Positions 1-6,629 of a stretch of DNA of 11,595 nt are shown here, one piece after another. The stretch is from NCBI GenBank assembly GCA_015522055.1, contig WAMZ01000026.1, positions 1 to 11,595 of the forward strand. The letters are read 5' to 3'. This DNA is from Candidatus Geothermarchaeota archaeon. Its GTDB lineage: Archaea; Thermoproteota; Nitrososphaeria; Geothermarchaeales; JDFR-13. A program made the position numbers and the translations under genes. The notes below the pieces were generated by a model. The model was not told the origin of the DNA. It saw only the letters and a list, made by a program, of their open reading frames with translations, and made no database searches. Numbering within the stretch: the first letter of the stretch is position 1; each line of letters opens with the position of its first letter.

Positions 1-27
1 GCAGCGTCAGATGTGTATAAGAGACAG
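1..27 (+). other. Illumina Nextera transposase adaptor remnant (artefact)
   Basis: Bases 9-27 read AGATGTGTATAAGAGACAG, the 19-base Tn5 mosaic end used in Nextera libraries. Bases 1-8 (GCAGCGTC) match the end of the Nextera read-1 tail that precedes it. This is library-preparation sequence left on the contig end, not genome. Its GTG at 13 opens a false in-frame extension (MYKRQ) onto the following gene, so any annotated start in the adaptor is spurious. Recognition is from known adaptor sequence and the match is exact over all 27 bases. Confidence 0.98.
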
Positions 28-1482
28 GTCCCAAATGCATTATTCGATTTATATATAGTTTCTGGTGGCGCCGTGGTTGAGGAGCCCAATGCGGTCGCGG
101 TAAAAGACTCATGGGACTACCCAATCAAAATATTGAGGTACTCGGATACACATTATGACAATAGGCGCTCCGCGATATGGCAGAGGGATAACTTCCTTAA
201 GCTTATTTGGAGAGCGAATTTCATCAACCCAGATTTCATAATAATTACTGGAGATATATTGAATACGGCTACCGAGAAAAACTTTGAGTCTTTTAGGGTA
301 GACCTAGATAATCTCCTTCAAGTCCCATTAGTACTCGTTCCCGGTAACCACGATCACCATTTCAAGAGAGACCTATTTACCTACTATGTAGGATTATCTA
401 ATATAAGTTTGAATGTGGGGCCCCTCCATCTCATTCTAATCGATACAGGTCCAAATGGGATGAATGGCTGGATAAGGAATGAACAGATAGAGTGGTTGAA
501 GGAGGATCTAGTTAGATACTCGGATTATGAGGTTAAGATAGCGGCGTCCCACCACCCCTTCTCTATGCTGGAGGAGACGCCTGAGTCTAATAGGAGTGGC
601 CTGGAGGCTGTATTGAGGAATTCTGATATAGACTTGATTCTACATGGGCATATGCATTTCCTGATGCCCGAGCTTAATATGACACCAATAAGGATTACTG
701 ATCCCAATGCATATCAGGGTGGACAGCCTTATTCTGGATTTAGAATAATATATGTAAATGGACCGGATGATATTGAGTGGAGATATAATGGTAAGGTGGA
801 TCCATACCCACTATTCGACTTTAATGTTATAGAGTACCAGGAGAGGAGCCTTGATGCTAAGGGGTTTGTCCTTCGTGTGGAGAATAATATGGAAGTCGAT
901 ATAGATGGATATATAGATGTCGCCCTACCACTGGGTGAGATAGCTAGTCTGGAAGGGATCTCACTTAGCCAGCTGACCATAACAAACTTCACGGATTTCA
1001 TGAGGATCCAGGCCAAGATTAGGGTAGGGAGTGGTGAGGAGAAAATTGTGAAGATATATCTCGATGAGGATAGAGAGGCGCCGTCAATCGATGTTGAGAA
1101 ATCTGATGTAAAGGGTAATAGCCTACTCTTATTCCTGAGGATTAGGGATGATGTCTCAGGGGTGTCTAAGGTCGAGCTAAAATATTCCTATGACAATTCC
1201 ACCTGGGAGCCTAAGGATGTCTATAGACTAACACATAGCCTGTTCTATAGTGAGGTCAAGCTCTCGGAGAGTGGGGGAGTAGCGGTACTCGTTAGGGCTG
1301 TGGATGTAGAGGGCCATGCCAATACCTTCTTCCTGAATCACAGCCTCATTCTTGGGAAGGAGGGTGTTGAGACGCCACCCACTGAGCAGGACATCGAGAA
1401 TTTCATGATATACATAGCATTAATCGTTATAGTGATGGGCGTCGCGTCAATCATATTTTACATCGTAAGGAAACATAGATAA
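28..1482 (+). CDS. Membrane-anchored calcineurin-like metallophosphoesterase, 5' partial
   Basis: The N-terminus is cut off by the contig end; numbering here counts the codon at 28 as residue 1 (484 residues remain). The five calcineurin-like phosphoesterase motifs appear in order: SDTH (D40, H42), GD (75-76), GNHD (106-109), a histidine pair HHP (175-176) and GHMH (197-200). Together these form the usual two-metal centre for hydrolysing phosphomonoesters or diesters. About 35 residues precede the first motif and look like the end of another domain. After the catalytic domain come beta-rich stretches, including an Ig-like segment near 353-440 that begins EAPSIDV, then one hydrophobic helix (about 459-479) and the tail RKHR. 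I infer a protein facing outward and held by its C-terminus; a signal peptide is presumably in the missing part. The substrate cannot be told from sequence. The next gene starts 122 bases downstream with its own likely promoter. Confidence 0.9.
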   Translation, partial: VPNALFDLYIVSGGAVVEEPNAVAVKDSWDYPIKILRYSDTHYDNRRSAIWQRDNFLKLIWRANFINPDFIIITGDILNTATEKNFESFRVDLDNLLQVPLVLVPGNHDHHFKRDLFTYYVGLSNISLNVGPLHLILIDTGPNGMNGWIRNEQIEWLKEDLVRYSDYEVKIAASHHPFSMLEETPESNRSGLEAVLRNSDIDLILHGHMHFLMPELNMTPIRITDPNAYQGGQPYSGFRIIYVNGPDDIEWRYNGKVDPYPLFDFNVIEYQERSLDAKGFVLRVENNMEVDIDGYIDVALPLGEIASLEGISLSQLTITNFTDFMRIQAKIRVGSGEEKIVKIYLDEDREAPSIDVEKSDVKGNSLLLFLRIRDDVSGVSKVELKYSYDNSTWEPKDVYRLTHSLFYSEVKLSESGGVAVLVRAVDVEGHANTFFLNHSLILGKEGVETPPTEQDIENFMIYIALIVIVMGVASIIFYIVRKHR

Positions 1483-1560
1483 GACATATATTGGCTATTT
1501 ACAACTATTAGGAAGCCTTTCTAAATACGTATCTCTTTTACACTGATACATGTTTATTTA

Positions 1561-1584
1561 TTTAAAAACATCTTTACATAAATA
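1561..1584 (+). promoter_or_regulatory. Candidate TATA elements for the gene at 1605
   Basis: Two A/T-rich boxes lie upstream of the ATG: TTTAAAAAC at 1561-1569 and ATAAATA at 1578-1584. The first would place transcription start near 1590, giving a short leader that includes the weak Shine-Dalgarno GTGAT at 1594-1598. The second would make the message almost leaderless. The sequence does not decide between them. Confidence 0.35.
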
Positions 1585-1604
1585 CTTAGTTTTGTGATGA
1601 TATT

Positions 1605-2645
1605 ATGAATCGGCGTTACGCCATACTCTTAGTAATTCTTCTATTGATTGCTCCGCTGGCGATATCCTATATACCGACTAAGGCGCAGGGCAAGAAGATC
1701 GGTATCGACTTGACACCTGGGAGGGTTAAGGATATAGATAATAAGTGGTCGCAGAAGCTGCTAAGGGAGCTGGAGGGCAACCTATCAGCAGCTGGCTGGG
1801 AGGTCGTGGAGCTGACTGAGATCACCCCTGAGACCCTAGCCGATTTAGATGCATTGGTCATCGGTAAGATGTATAATGAGCAGAGCGGATTCTCGGACGC
1901 GGAGGTACAGGCAATTGCAGAGTGGTTCAAACAGGGTGGGAAGTTCCTATGGGTTGGTGCCGACAGCGATTACACCGAGCCATACCTCAATCCTGAAGAC
2001 ACATCATTCAAATCCAAGGAGCCTAATAAGATCCTGGCCGCCATAGGCTCGCACCTAAGGATAGACCATATGTCTGTGGAGGATCCGGAGAACAATGCTG
2101 GAGCGGCTTATAGGGTAGTCGCTACGAGGGCGGCTGGAGGCATCAATGACCAGGGCCCCGCTGCCGAGATAACTAAGGGTGTCGATAGAATACTTTTCCA
2201 CGGGCCAGCTGGCCTAGCCGGATATAAGGATGGGAAGTTTGTTCCAATAGAGCAGGTATTCAACGAGCATATATTCTGGCTAGCTAGGACTGGTCCGCAG
2301 GGTACAGTAGTCAGCCATGACGGTGTTGACCCCGAAGCATATTCCGTCGGTGATACCGGGAGGTTCTATTTGGCTGCTGCCGAGGTCATCCAGGTATATA
2401 GCGATTTATTCACAATAAAATACAGTAAGGTAATAGCCACTGGTGAGTCGTTGATAGGTGACAGGAATATATTTAACTCTGAGTATCACGGTGTGTCCCT
2501 AGACGGGCCGACATTCACAATGAATGTATTCAGATGGGGGTTGACTGAGAAGACTGAGACGAATTTGACTGGATACGCTATAATCGGCGCTGTAATAGTC
2601 GTCATCATAATTGTTTTGGCGGTACTATTCCTTAGGAAGAAGTAA
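1605..2645 (+). CDS. Secreted, C-terminally anchored protein with Rossmann/GATase1-like domain
   Basis: This 346-residue protein has a clear signal peptide (basic MNRR, hydrophobic residues 6-20, likely cleavage after TKA near 27) and a C-terminal membrane helix at about 323-343 ending FLRKK. The exported N-terminal part (about 30-125) alternates strands and helices: KKIGIDLTPG, GWEVVEL, LDALVIGKMY, then AEWFKQGGKFLWVGADSDY. This resembles the GATase1/ThuA/DUF4350-like sugar- or ligand-binding folds. There is no cysteine anywhere in the protein, so a class I amidotransferase nucleophile is absent and a binding or structural role is more likely than catalysis. The rest (about 150-300) is not recognised. 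The ATG at 1605 has GTGAT six bases upstream. The gene sits between two surface phosphoesterase-type genes, all with the same C-terminal anchor layout. The coding call is secure; the fold assignment is tentative. Confidence 0.85.
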   Translation: MNRRYAILLVILLLIAPLAISYIPTKAQGKKIGIDLTPGRVKDIDNKWSQKLLRELEGNLSAAGWEVVELTEITPETLADLDALVIGKMYNEQSGFSDAEVQAIAEWFKQGGKFLWVGADSDYTEPYLNPEDTSFKSKEPNKILAAIGSHLRIDHMSVEDPENNAGAAYRVVATRAAGGINDQGPAAEITKGVDRILFHGPAGLAGYKDGKFVPIEQVFNEHIFWLARTGPQGTVVSHDGVDPEAYSVGDTGRFYLAAAEVIQVYSDLFTIKYSKVIATGESLIGDRNIFNSEYHGVSLDGPTFTMNVFRWGLTEKTETNLTGYAIIGAVIVVIIIVLAVLFLRKK

Positions 2646-2662
2646 ATTCCTCCACTCCTCCC

Positions 2663-2668
2663 TTTTTT
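2663..2668 (+). terminator. T-tract, possible archaeal terminator
   Basis: A run of six T in a pyrimidine-rich stretch begins 18 bases after the stop codon at 2645. Archaeal polymerase can terminate at such T-tracts without a hairpin. It lies just before the 3' end of the convergent small gene, where a stop signal is expected. Confidence 0.4.
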
Positions 2669-2986
2669 CTATATACCTACTGTTGTTACTATCTGGTATA
2701 GATTATTGTTTCTCGTAACTATCCGTATCGAGGCTATATGCCTATTATCCAGATATATCCTGTATCTGTATAGCATGTAGCTGCTCCCAATATTCTCATT
2801 ATTTAGGAACTCTAGTCTGTAATTATCTATCTCAAGCTTCCTCATAATTTTATATGCTACTTTATTCGCCAGTATCCATATATCCCTAATCCCCTTTACG
2901 CTGGGTTTTTCATCAATCCTGACATAGTATATTTTCTTTACACCCCTTAGTAATAATGGCTCGGGATTAACTGGGATTAACTCCAT
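2669..2986 (-). CDS. Small conserved-looking protein of unknown function
   Basis: This is a 105-residue reading frame in an otherwise empty interval, reading toward the preceding gene with 23 bases between stop codons. I do not recognise a family. It has the composition of a folded soluble protein, with a helical middle (ANKVAYKIMRKLEIDN) and three beta-like stretches near the end (YRYRIYLDN, HIASIRIVTR, NLYQIVTTVGI). There is no cysteine, signal peptide or membrane helix. The ATG at 2986 has no good Shine-Dalgarno, so the message may be leaderless. Its upstream region is shared with the divergent gene at 3111. Support is the length of open frame in A/T-rich DNA and protein-like composition; a chance frame is not excluded. 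Confidence 0.6.
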   Translation of the reverse strand: MELIPVNPEPLLLRGVKKIYYVRIDEKPSVKGIRDIWILANKVAYKIMRKLEIDNYRLEFLNNENIGSSYMLYRYRIYLDNRHIASIRIVTRNNNLYQIVTTVGI

Positions 2987-3048
2987 GGCTGATCATCCGG
3001 CCAACCCTAATCATAATAATATTATGATAACCCGCCGATATGGATTAA

Positions 3049-3107
3049 GTTTTATATTCATTAGAATTCTATAAGGAATTTTAAACAAGACCTCTATAAA
3101 TGGTGGT
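3049..3107 (+). promoter_or_regulatory. Promoter and ribosome-binding region of the gene at 3111
   Basis: GGTGGT at 3102-3107 is a good crenarchaeal Shine-Dalgarno just before the ATG at 3111. Two TATA-like boxes precede it: TTTTATATT at 3050-3058 and TTTTAAAC at 3079-3086. The first gives a leader of about 30 bases that contains the ribosome site; the second would start transcription almost at the ATG. The first fits better. Confidence 0.35.
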
Positions 3108-3110
3108 TAT

Positions 3111-4331
3111 ATGGGTAGGATTATTCATGTAACTTTTCTCCTTATAGCCATTCTATTGGTATCCGGAGTACCTAGGTATGGCCTTGCGTGGTGGGATGTC
3201 GGGCATAGAGAGCTTGCGGCTAGGGCTATAGACTTCCTACCAGATGGATGGAGGGAGTTCTTCAAACATTATGAGGAGTTTATAAGGGAGACGAGTGTAT
3301 GGCCAGATACTGTTCTGGCAATGCAGGCTGGTGAGAGCTATAACCATTATTACGACAGTGAGTTCCCTCTAGAGGAACATATAAGGGATCCGTCGAAGGG
3401 GAGACTTCCCTGGAGGGTGGCTGAGTTGATGGGTAACCTTACACAATACATTAAGGATGAGAATTGGTATAAGGTGCTTGAAACCGCGGGTATACTCAGT
3501 CATTACCTGGCGGACTCCTCACAGCCATATCATTCAACGGTTGACTATAATCCACCCATCACCAGTAATGTCTCGGCACCAGGTGTTAGGCCCAAACATG
3601 CAGTTATTGAGGGTACCCATGCACAGCATCTAGATGAGGTTATACCACCAGATTTGGATATTAAGCCCACTTATATCGAGGATCCATTCAGTTTTATGTT
3701 TGACTTCCTGAATGAGAGTAGGAGTTTTCTACCGGAGGTCAATAGGATACTCCTGGGGAGTGATATAACCGATCCATCAGATGATAGGGACTGGCCAGAT
3801 ATAAAGCCTATTCTGGAGAATAGAAGCATAAGGGCTATATGGCTCATATCAAGTATGTGGTATACAGCCATTGTTGATGCAGACGCCCTTGATAAGGCCC
3901 CCGACCCAAGCCAATTTGCCACTCTCTCCATTAAAGTATCTGGTCTGGAGCCACCTCCAAAACCATCCATTGTATATATCACGGTGAAGGTTGTAGACGC
4001 CATCAATGTACCTATAAGGCCCGACAATATAGTCATGAAACTGGGTGGAGAGAGCATCAAACTCACTGAGAGTGACTTGGGAACATACACCGCTAAATTA
4101 TCCTCGGACATGGTGAGGTCATTCAGCGGCAAGACGGTAGAAATATCCATCACCGCCTCAAAAGCAGGTTATGAGCCAGCAAGCTATCAAGATACGATTA
4201 CATTCCCCACCTATGAGCCGACTGAGGAAGCCCCTGAGGGTGGGCCATCAATCGATATAACATATATAGGCGTAGCCATCGCAATCGTTGCAGTGATTAT
4301 CGTGGTTCTCCTTCTAAAGAGATTCAGATAA
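3111..4331 (+). CDS. Secreted zinc-dependent S1/P1 nuclease or phospholipase C family protein
   Basis: This 406-residue exported protein has a signal peptide (1-26) ending GLA, so the mature chain would begin WWDVGH. In S1/P1 nucleases and zinc phospholipase C the mature N-terminal Trp is itself a zinc ligand. The other family ligands follow in order: H32, D66 (WPD), H79 (NHY), H131 and D135 (HYLAD), H141 (QPYH), and an HxxxE pair at H163/E167. The trinuclear zinc site therefore looks complete. Family enzymes cut single-stranded nucleic acid or phospholipid phosphodiesters; sequence alone does not say which. An Ig-like domain follows at about 272-367 (YITVKVVDAINVPIRPDN), then an acidic Pro/Glu linker, a membrane helix (about 384-403) and the tail LLKRFR. 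The enzyme should sit on the outer face of the membrane. GGTGGT supports the ATG start. Confidence 0.88.
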   Translation: MGRIIHVTFLLIAILLVSGVPRYGLAWWDVGHRELAARAIDFLPDGWREFFKHYEEFIRETSVWPDTVLAMQAGESYNHYYDSEFPLEEHIRDPSKGRLPWRVAELMGNLTQYIKDENWYKVLETAGILSHYLADSSQPYHSTVDYNPPITSNVSAPGVRPKHAVIEGTHAQHLDEVIPPDLDIKPTYIEDPFSFMFDFLNESRSFLPEVNRILLGSDITDPSDDRDWPDIKPILENRSIRAIWLISSMWYTAIVDADALDKAPDPSQFATLSIKVSGLEPPPKPSIVYITVKVVDAINVPIRPDNIVMKLGGESIKLTESDLGTYTAKLSSDMVRSFSGKTVEISITASKAGYEPASYQDTITFPTYEPTEEAPEGGPSIDITYIGVAIAIVAVIIVVLLLKRFR

Positions 4332-4458
4332 CCACTAATCCCCCACTTTCTATATACTTTTAGAAGGTCTATTCAGCCAAGATATATACCTAATATGAAA
4401 TAATTTCGGATTAATCTGAATATTTGTTTGATGATGTATTTTCCAGAGGCTGCCTAAT

Positions 4459-5022
4459 ATGGAGGGGGCAGATGCACCTGGACAGAGATATATACCAAAC
4501 TTCGTAATATATATGGCGCTAGGTAAGCCGAAAGTAGATATAAATAAATATAGATTTATTGTGGATGGGAGGGTTGAGAATGAGCTGAAACTATCCTACG
4601 AAGAACTTAAGGCACTACCTATGAAAAGGATTATAACCGATTTCCACTGTGTCACCGGATGGTCGGTGAAAGAAGTTGAGTGGGAGGGTGTTCAATTAAA
4701 TAGATTCGCGCAAATGGCTAAGCCGATGGAGGATGTGGAGTGGGTTTACTTCACTAGCCTAGATGGCTATACAACGGTTGTAGCCTTTGAAGACTTTATG
4801 CATGAAGACTCACTCCTTGTTCTTAAGATGAATGGATCTCCGCTCCCCATCGAGCACGGGTATCCAGCTAGAATATTTATACCCCATCTATATGGCTGGA
4901 AGGGTGCCAAATGGGTATATAAGATAACTTTCCTGGAGGAATATAGGGATGGATATTGGGAAGCCCTCGGTTATAGCCAGAGGGGCAGGGTTTTCCTAGA
5001 GGAAAGATTTAAAACTATATAA
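4459..5022 (+). CDS. Sulfite oxidase-fold molybdopterin oxidoreductase (YuiH-like)
   Basis: This 187-residue protein is essentially just the molybdopterin-binding domain of the sulfite oxidase superfamily. The motif DFHCVTGWS carries C64, the expected molybdenum thiolate ligand. Cofactor-pocket motifs follow: HGYPARIFIPHLYGWKGAKW (133-152) and the closing DGYWEALGYSQRGRVFLEERF. That ending is typical of the short, soluble YuiH-like branch rather than MsrP/YedY. There is no Tat or Sec signal and no haem or dimerisation domain, so it is probably cytoplasmic. The electron partner and substrate are unknown, and sulfite oxidase activity should not be assumed. The ATG start fits the usual family N-terminus (PGQRYIPNF), with a weak GAGG at 4446-4449. 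No molybdopterin synthesis genes are in view. The downstream dehydrogenase starts 56 bases later behind its own TATA box. Confidence 0.92.
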   Translation: MEGADAPGQRYIPNFVIYMALGKPKVDINKYRFIVDGRVENELKLSYEELKALPMKRIITDFHCVTGWSVKEVEWEGVQLNRFAQMAKPMEDVEWVYFTSLDGYTTVVAFEDFMHEDSLLVLKMNGSPLPIEHGYPARIFIPHLYGWKGAKWVYKITFLEEYRDGYWEALGYSQRGRVFLEERFKTI

Positions 5023-5030
5023 CCAGTTTC

Positions 5031-5038
5031 TATAAATA
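5031..5038 (+). promoter_or_regulatory. TATA box of the dehydrogenase gene
   Basis: TATAAATA lies 41-48 bases before the TTG start. A start of transcription about 25 bases downstream would give a leader of roughly 15-20 bases that contains the strong ribosome site at 5068-5073. A weaker box, TTTTAAATT, lies at 5045-5053. Confidence 0.45.
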
Positions 5039-5067
5039 CCATTATTTTAAATTGGCTCCCTGATGTT

Positions 5068-5073
5068 GGTGAT
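5068..5073 (+). promoter_or_regulatory. Shine-Dalgarno GGTGAT that fixes a TTG start
   Basis: GGTGAT is complementary to the usual archaeal 16S 3' end (ATCACC) and ends five bases before the TTG at 5079. An in-frame stop at 5070-5072 lies just upstream of the TTG, so no earlier start is possible. Confidence 0.7.
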
Positions 5074-5078
5074 GTGTA

Positions 5079-6065
5079 TTGGTTAATCTTATCTTCCTAT
5101 TTAGGCCTAATAAAGTCCTGCTAGACAAACTCGATGCCGATTCAACATTCGACTATAAAATCGTCTCGTATGACGAGCTTAATACCAATAATTTGCCAGA
5201 TGAATATGCAGAGGTTCTCGTGGCAGCCCCATACCATAGAGTAGACAGTAGAATCATAGATATGTTCCCGAGGCTGAAGTATATCATTATACATGGATCG
5301 GGGACCGATAAGGTAGACTTAGATATAGCTACGTCTAAGGGGATCATGGTATTTAATATACCAGATTATATAGCTGTTACAGTTGCCGAGCACGCTTTAG
5401 CGCTGACACTAGCCCTAACGAGGAAGATTGTAGCTGGTGACCGGGTAGTCAGGGACGGCTCCTGGATACATGGCCCTCCAACCAAGAATCTTGTGGGGAC
5501 TGTGGTTAGGGGCAAGAAAGTTGGAATAATAGGTTTGGGGAGGATAGGTAGTGAAGCCGCTAAATTATTCAAGGCTTTTGGAGCAGATGTCTACTACTGG
5601 AGTAGGCGTAGGAAGCCTGAGGTAGAGCATAGTATAGATATCGAGTATAAACCATTGGAGAATCTGGTTAGCGAGTGCGACATATTAATCGTCTCTATAG
5701 CCTTAACACCCGATACGGAGAAGCTAATAAATGAGGAGTTGATCGGATTGATGAAGCGGGGATCGATACTTATAAATGTATCCAGGGGGCGAGTTATAGA
5801 TGAGCTGGCTCTGATTAAGTCCTTGGAGGAGGGTAGGATAGCTGGGGCTGGTCTAGATGTATTCTGGGAGGAGCCATTACCCAATGATAGTCCATTAATT
5901 AATATGGAGAATGTAGTTCTTACACCGCATACCGGTGGCTTCTCAGACTACTCATCATATTATACGGCTCTAGATGTATATAGGATCCTGAGGGAAATAT
6001 ATATCGAGAAAAGGATTCCTGAGGCTAACCTCGTCAATAAAGAATTGATTAAAAAGTCTATGTAA
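5079..6065 (+). CDS. NAD-dependent D-2-hydroxyacid dehydrogenase
   Basis: This 328-residue protein has the full layout of the D-isomer-specific 2-hydroxyacid dehydrogenase family, which interconverts a D-2-hydroxyacid and a 2-oxoacid with NAD(P)H. It shows the substrate-loop motif IHGSGTDKVD (71-80), the dinucleotide-binding GLGRIG (152-157), and the catalytic triad Arg236 (NVSRGR), Glu265 (FWEEP) and His284 (TPHTGG). The residues after the second strand of the nucleotide-binding domain are WSRRR (174-178), with basic side chains where NAD-specific members often have Asp. NADP use is therefore possible. The substrate (glyoxylate/hydroxypyruvate, phosphoglycerate or another) cannot be decided. 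There is no ACT domain, so it is not a long-form SerA. The start is TTG, backed by an ideal Shine-Dalgarno. Its 3' end converges with the NifX-like gene, 51 bases apart. Confidence 0.92.
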   Translation: MVNLIFLFRPNKVLLDKLDADSTFDYKIVSYDELNTNNLPDEYAEVLVAAPYHRVDSRIIDMFPRLKYIIIHGSGTDKVDLDIATSKGIMVFNIPDYIAVTVAEHALALTLALTRKIVAGDRVVRDGSWIHGPPTKNLVGTVVRGKKVGIIGLGRIGSEAAKLFKAFGADVYYWSRRRKPEVEHSIDIEYKPLENLVSECDILIVSIALTPDTEKLINEELIGLMKRGSILINVSRGRVIDELALIKSLEEGRIAGAGLDVFWEEPLPNDSPLINMENVVLTPHTGGFSDYSSYYTALDVYRILREIYIEKRIPEANLVNKELIKKSM

Positions 6066-6116
6066 TGAGATGTGAACAGTCATTTACAAGTGTTTACAGA
6101 TAATCACTATCAAGAC

Positions 6117-6512
6117 CTATTTCAACACTTCACGCAGTAGATTGAATACCCCCTCAATATCCCCATTGGGCTCCTCGAATATTACGACGACCCCTTCTGA
6201 CATGAAGTATGAATAACTTGTTTGGCAGGCACCACCAGCAACTATCACATCCACATCACTCAATACGTTCTCCTTTAGCCACATATACTTCGGGATTCCA
6301 TGTAGAGGAACTCCTAATTCCCTGACGAATCTATGGATTGCGTCAGGGTCATCCATATCAGGTAATTCCCCCAACTTATTTTTCCTATCCTCAACGAATT
6401 TCGACTCGCCGTCTTCAATGGAGTAGTCGAATATTTTGAACCTCTTGGCGTGGGCGAAGTGACCTGGAAATATTTTATCTTCCTCACCGACAGCCACAGC
6501 GACCCTCAACAT
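6117..6512 (-). CDS. NifX/NafY-type dinitrogenase cofactor domain protein
   Basis: This 131-residue protein matches the dinitrogenase iron-molybdenum cofactor (NifX/NifB C-terminal) domain. It opens with strand MLRVAVAVGE and the family motif GHFAHAKRFKIFD (17-29, His18 and His21), and later has DVDVIVAGGACQTSYSYF (86-103) where the family usually has a GG-containing turn. A cysteine (C96) sits in that turn. In archaea without nitrogenase, members of this family are small cytoplasmic proteins suspected to carry or sense metal clusters; the role here is unknown. It has a longer middle than minimal members (about 40-75). GGTGG at 6517-6521 precedes the ATG, and the gene has its own promoter, so it need not be co-transcribed with the methionine synthase genes 117 bases upstream. 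No nif structural gene is in view. Confidence 0.85.
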   Translation of the reverse strand: MLRVAVAVGEEDKIFPGHFAHAKRFKIFDYSIEDGESKFVEDRKNKLGELPDMDDPDAIHRFVRELGVPLHGIPKYMWLKENVLSDVDVIVAGGACQTSYSYFMSEGVVVIFEEPNGDIEGVFNLLREVLK

Positions 6513-6545
6513 AATCCCACCGAGAATAGTTTATTCGGTATAGGA

Positions 6546-6557
6546 GCTTTTAATAAT
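6546..6557 (-). promoter_or_regulatory. TATA box of the NifX-like gene
   Basis: Read on the minus strand this is ATTATTAAAAGC, about 35-45 bases before the ATG at 6512. The expected transcription start near 6526 leaves a short leader containing GGTGG at 6517-6521. Confidence 0.45.
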
Positions 6558-6629
6558 GGTCTATACAACTATGTTATAGCGAATATATTAAAAGGTTTTT
6601 AGAAAATTATCCACCGAATTGGTATATAC

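Noticed and set aside
13..27. GTG start and first five codons (MYKRQ) of the phosphoesterase frame
   Set aside because: They lie inside the Nextera adaptor, so they are not genomic.
3671..4153. Minus-strand frame of 160 codons inside the S1/P1-type gene
   Set aside because: The plus-strand protein is continuous through an Ig-like domain to its membrane anchor; the antisense frame is Ser/Leu/Met-rich with no recognisable motif.
6585..6612. A/T-rich stretch after the methionine synthase gene as a hairpin terminator
   Set aside because: The runs of A and T do not form a convincing stem, and no long T-tract lies on the minus strand immediately after the stop.
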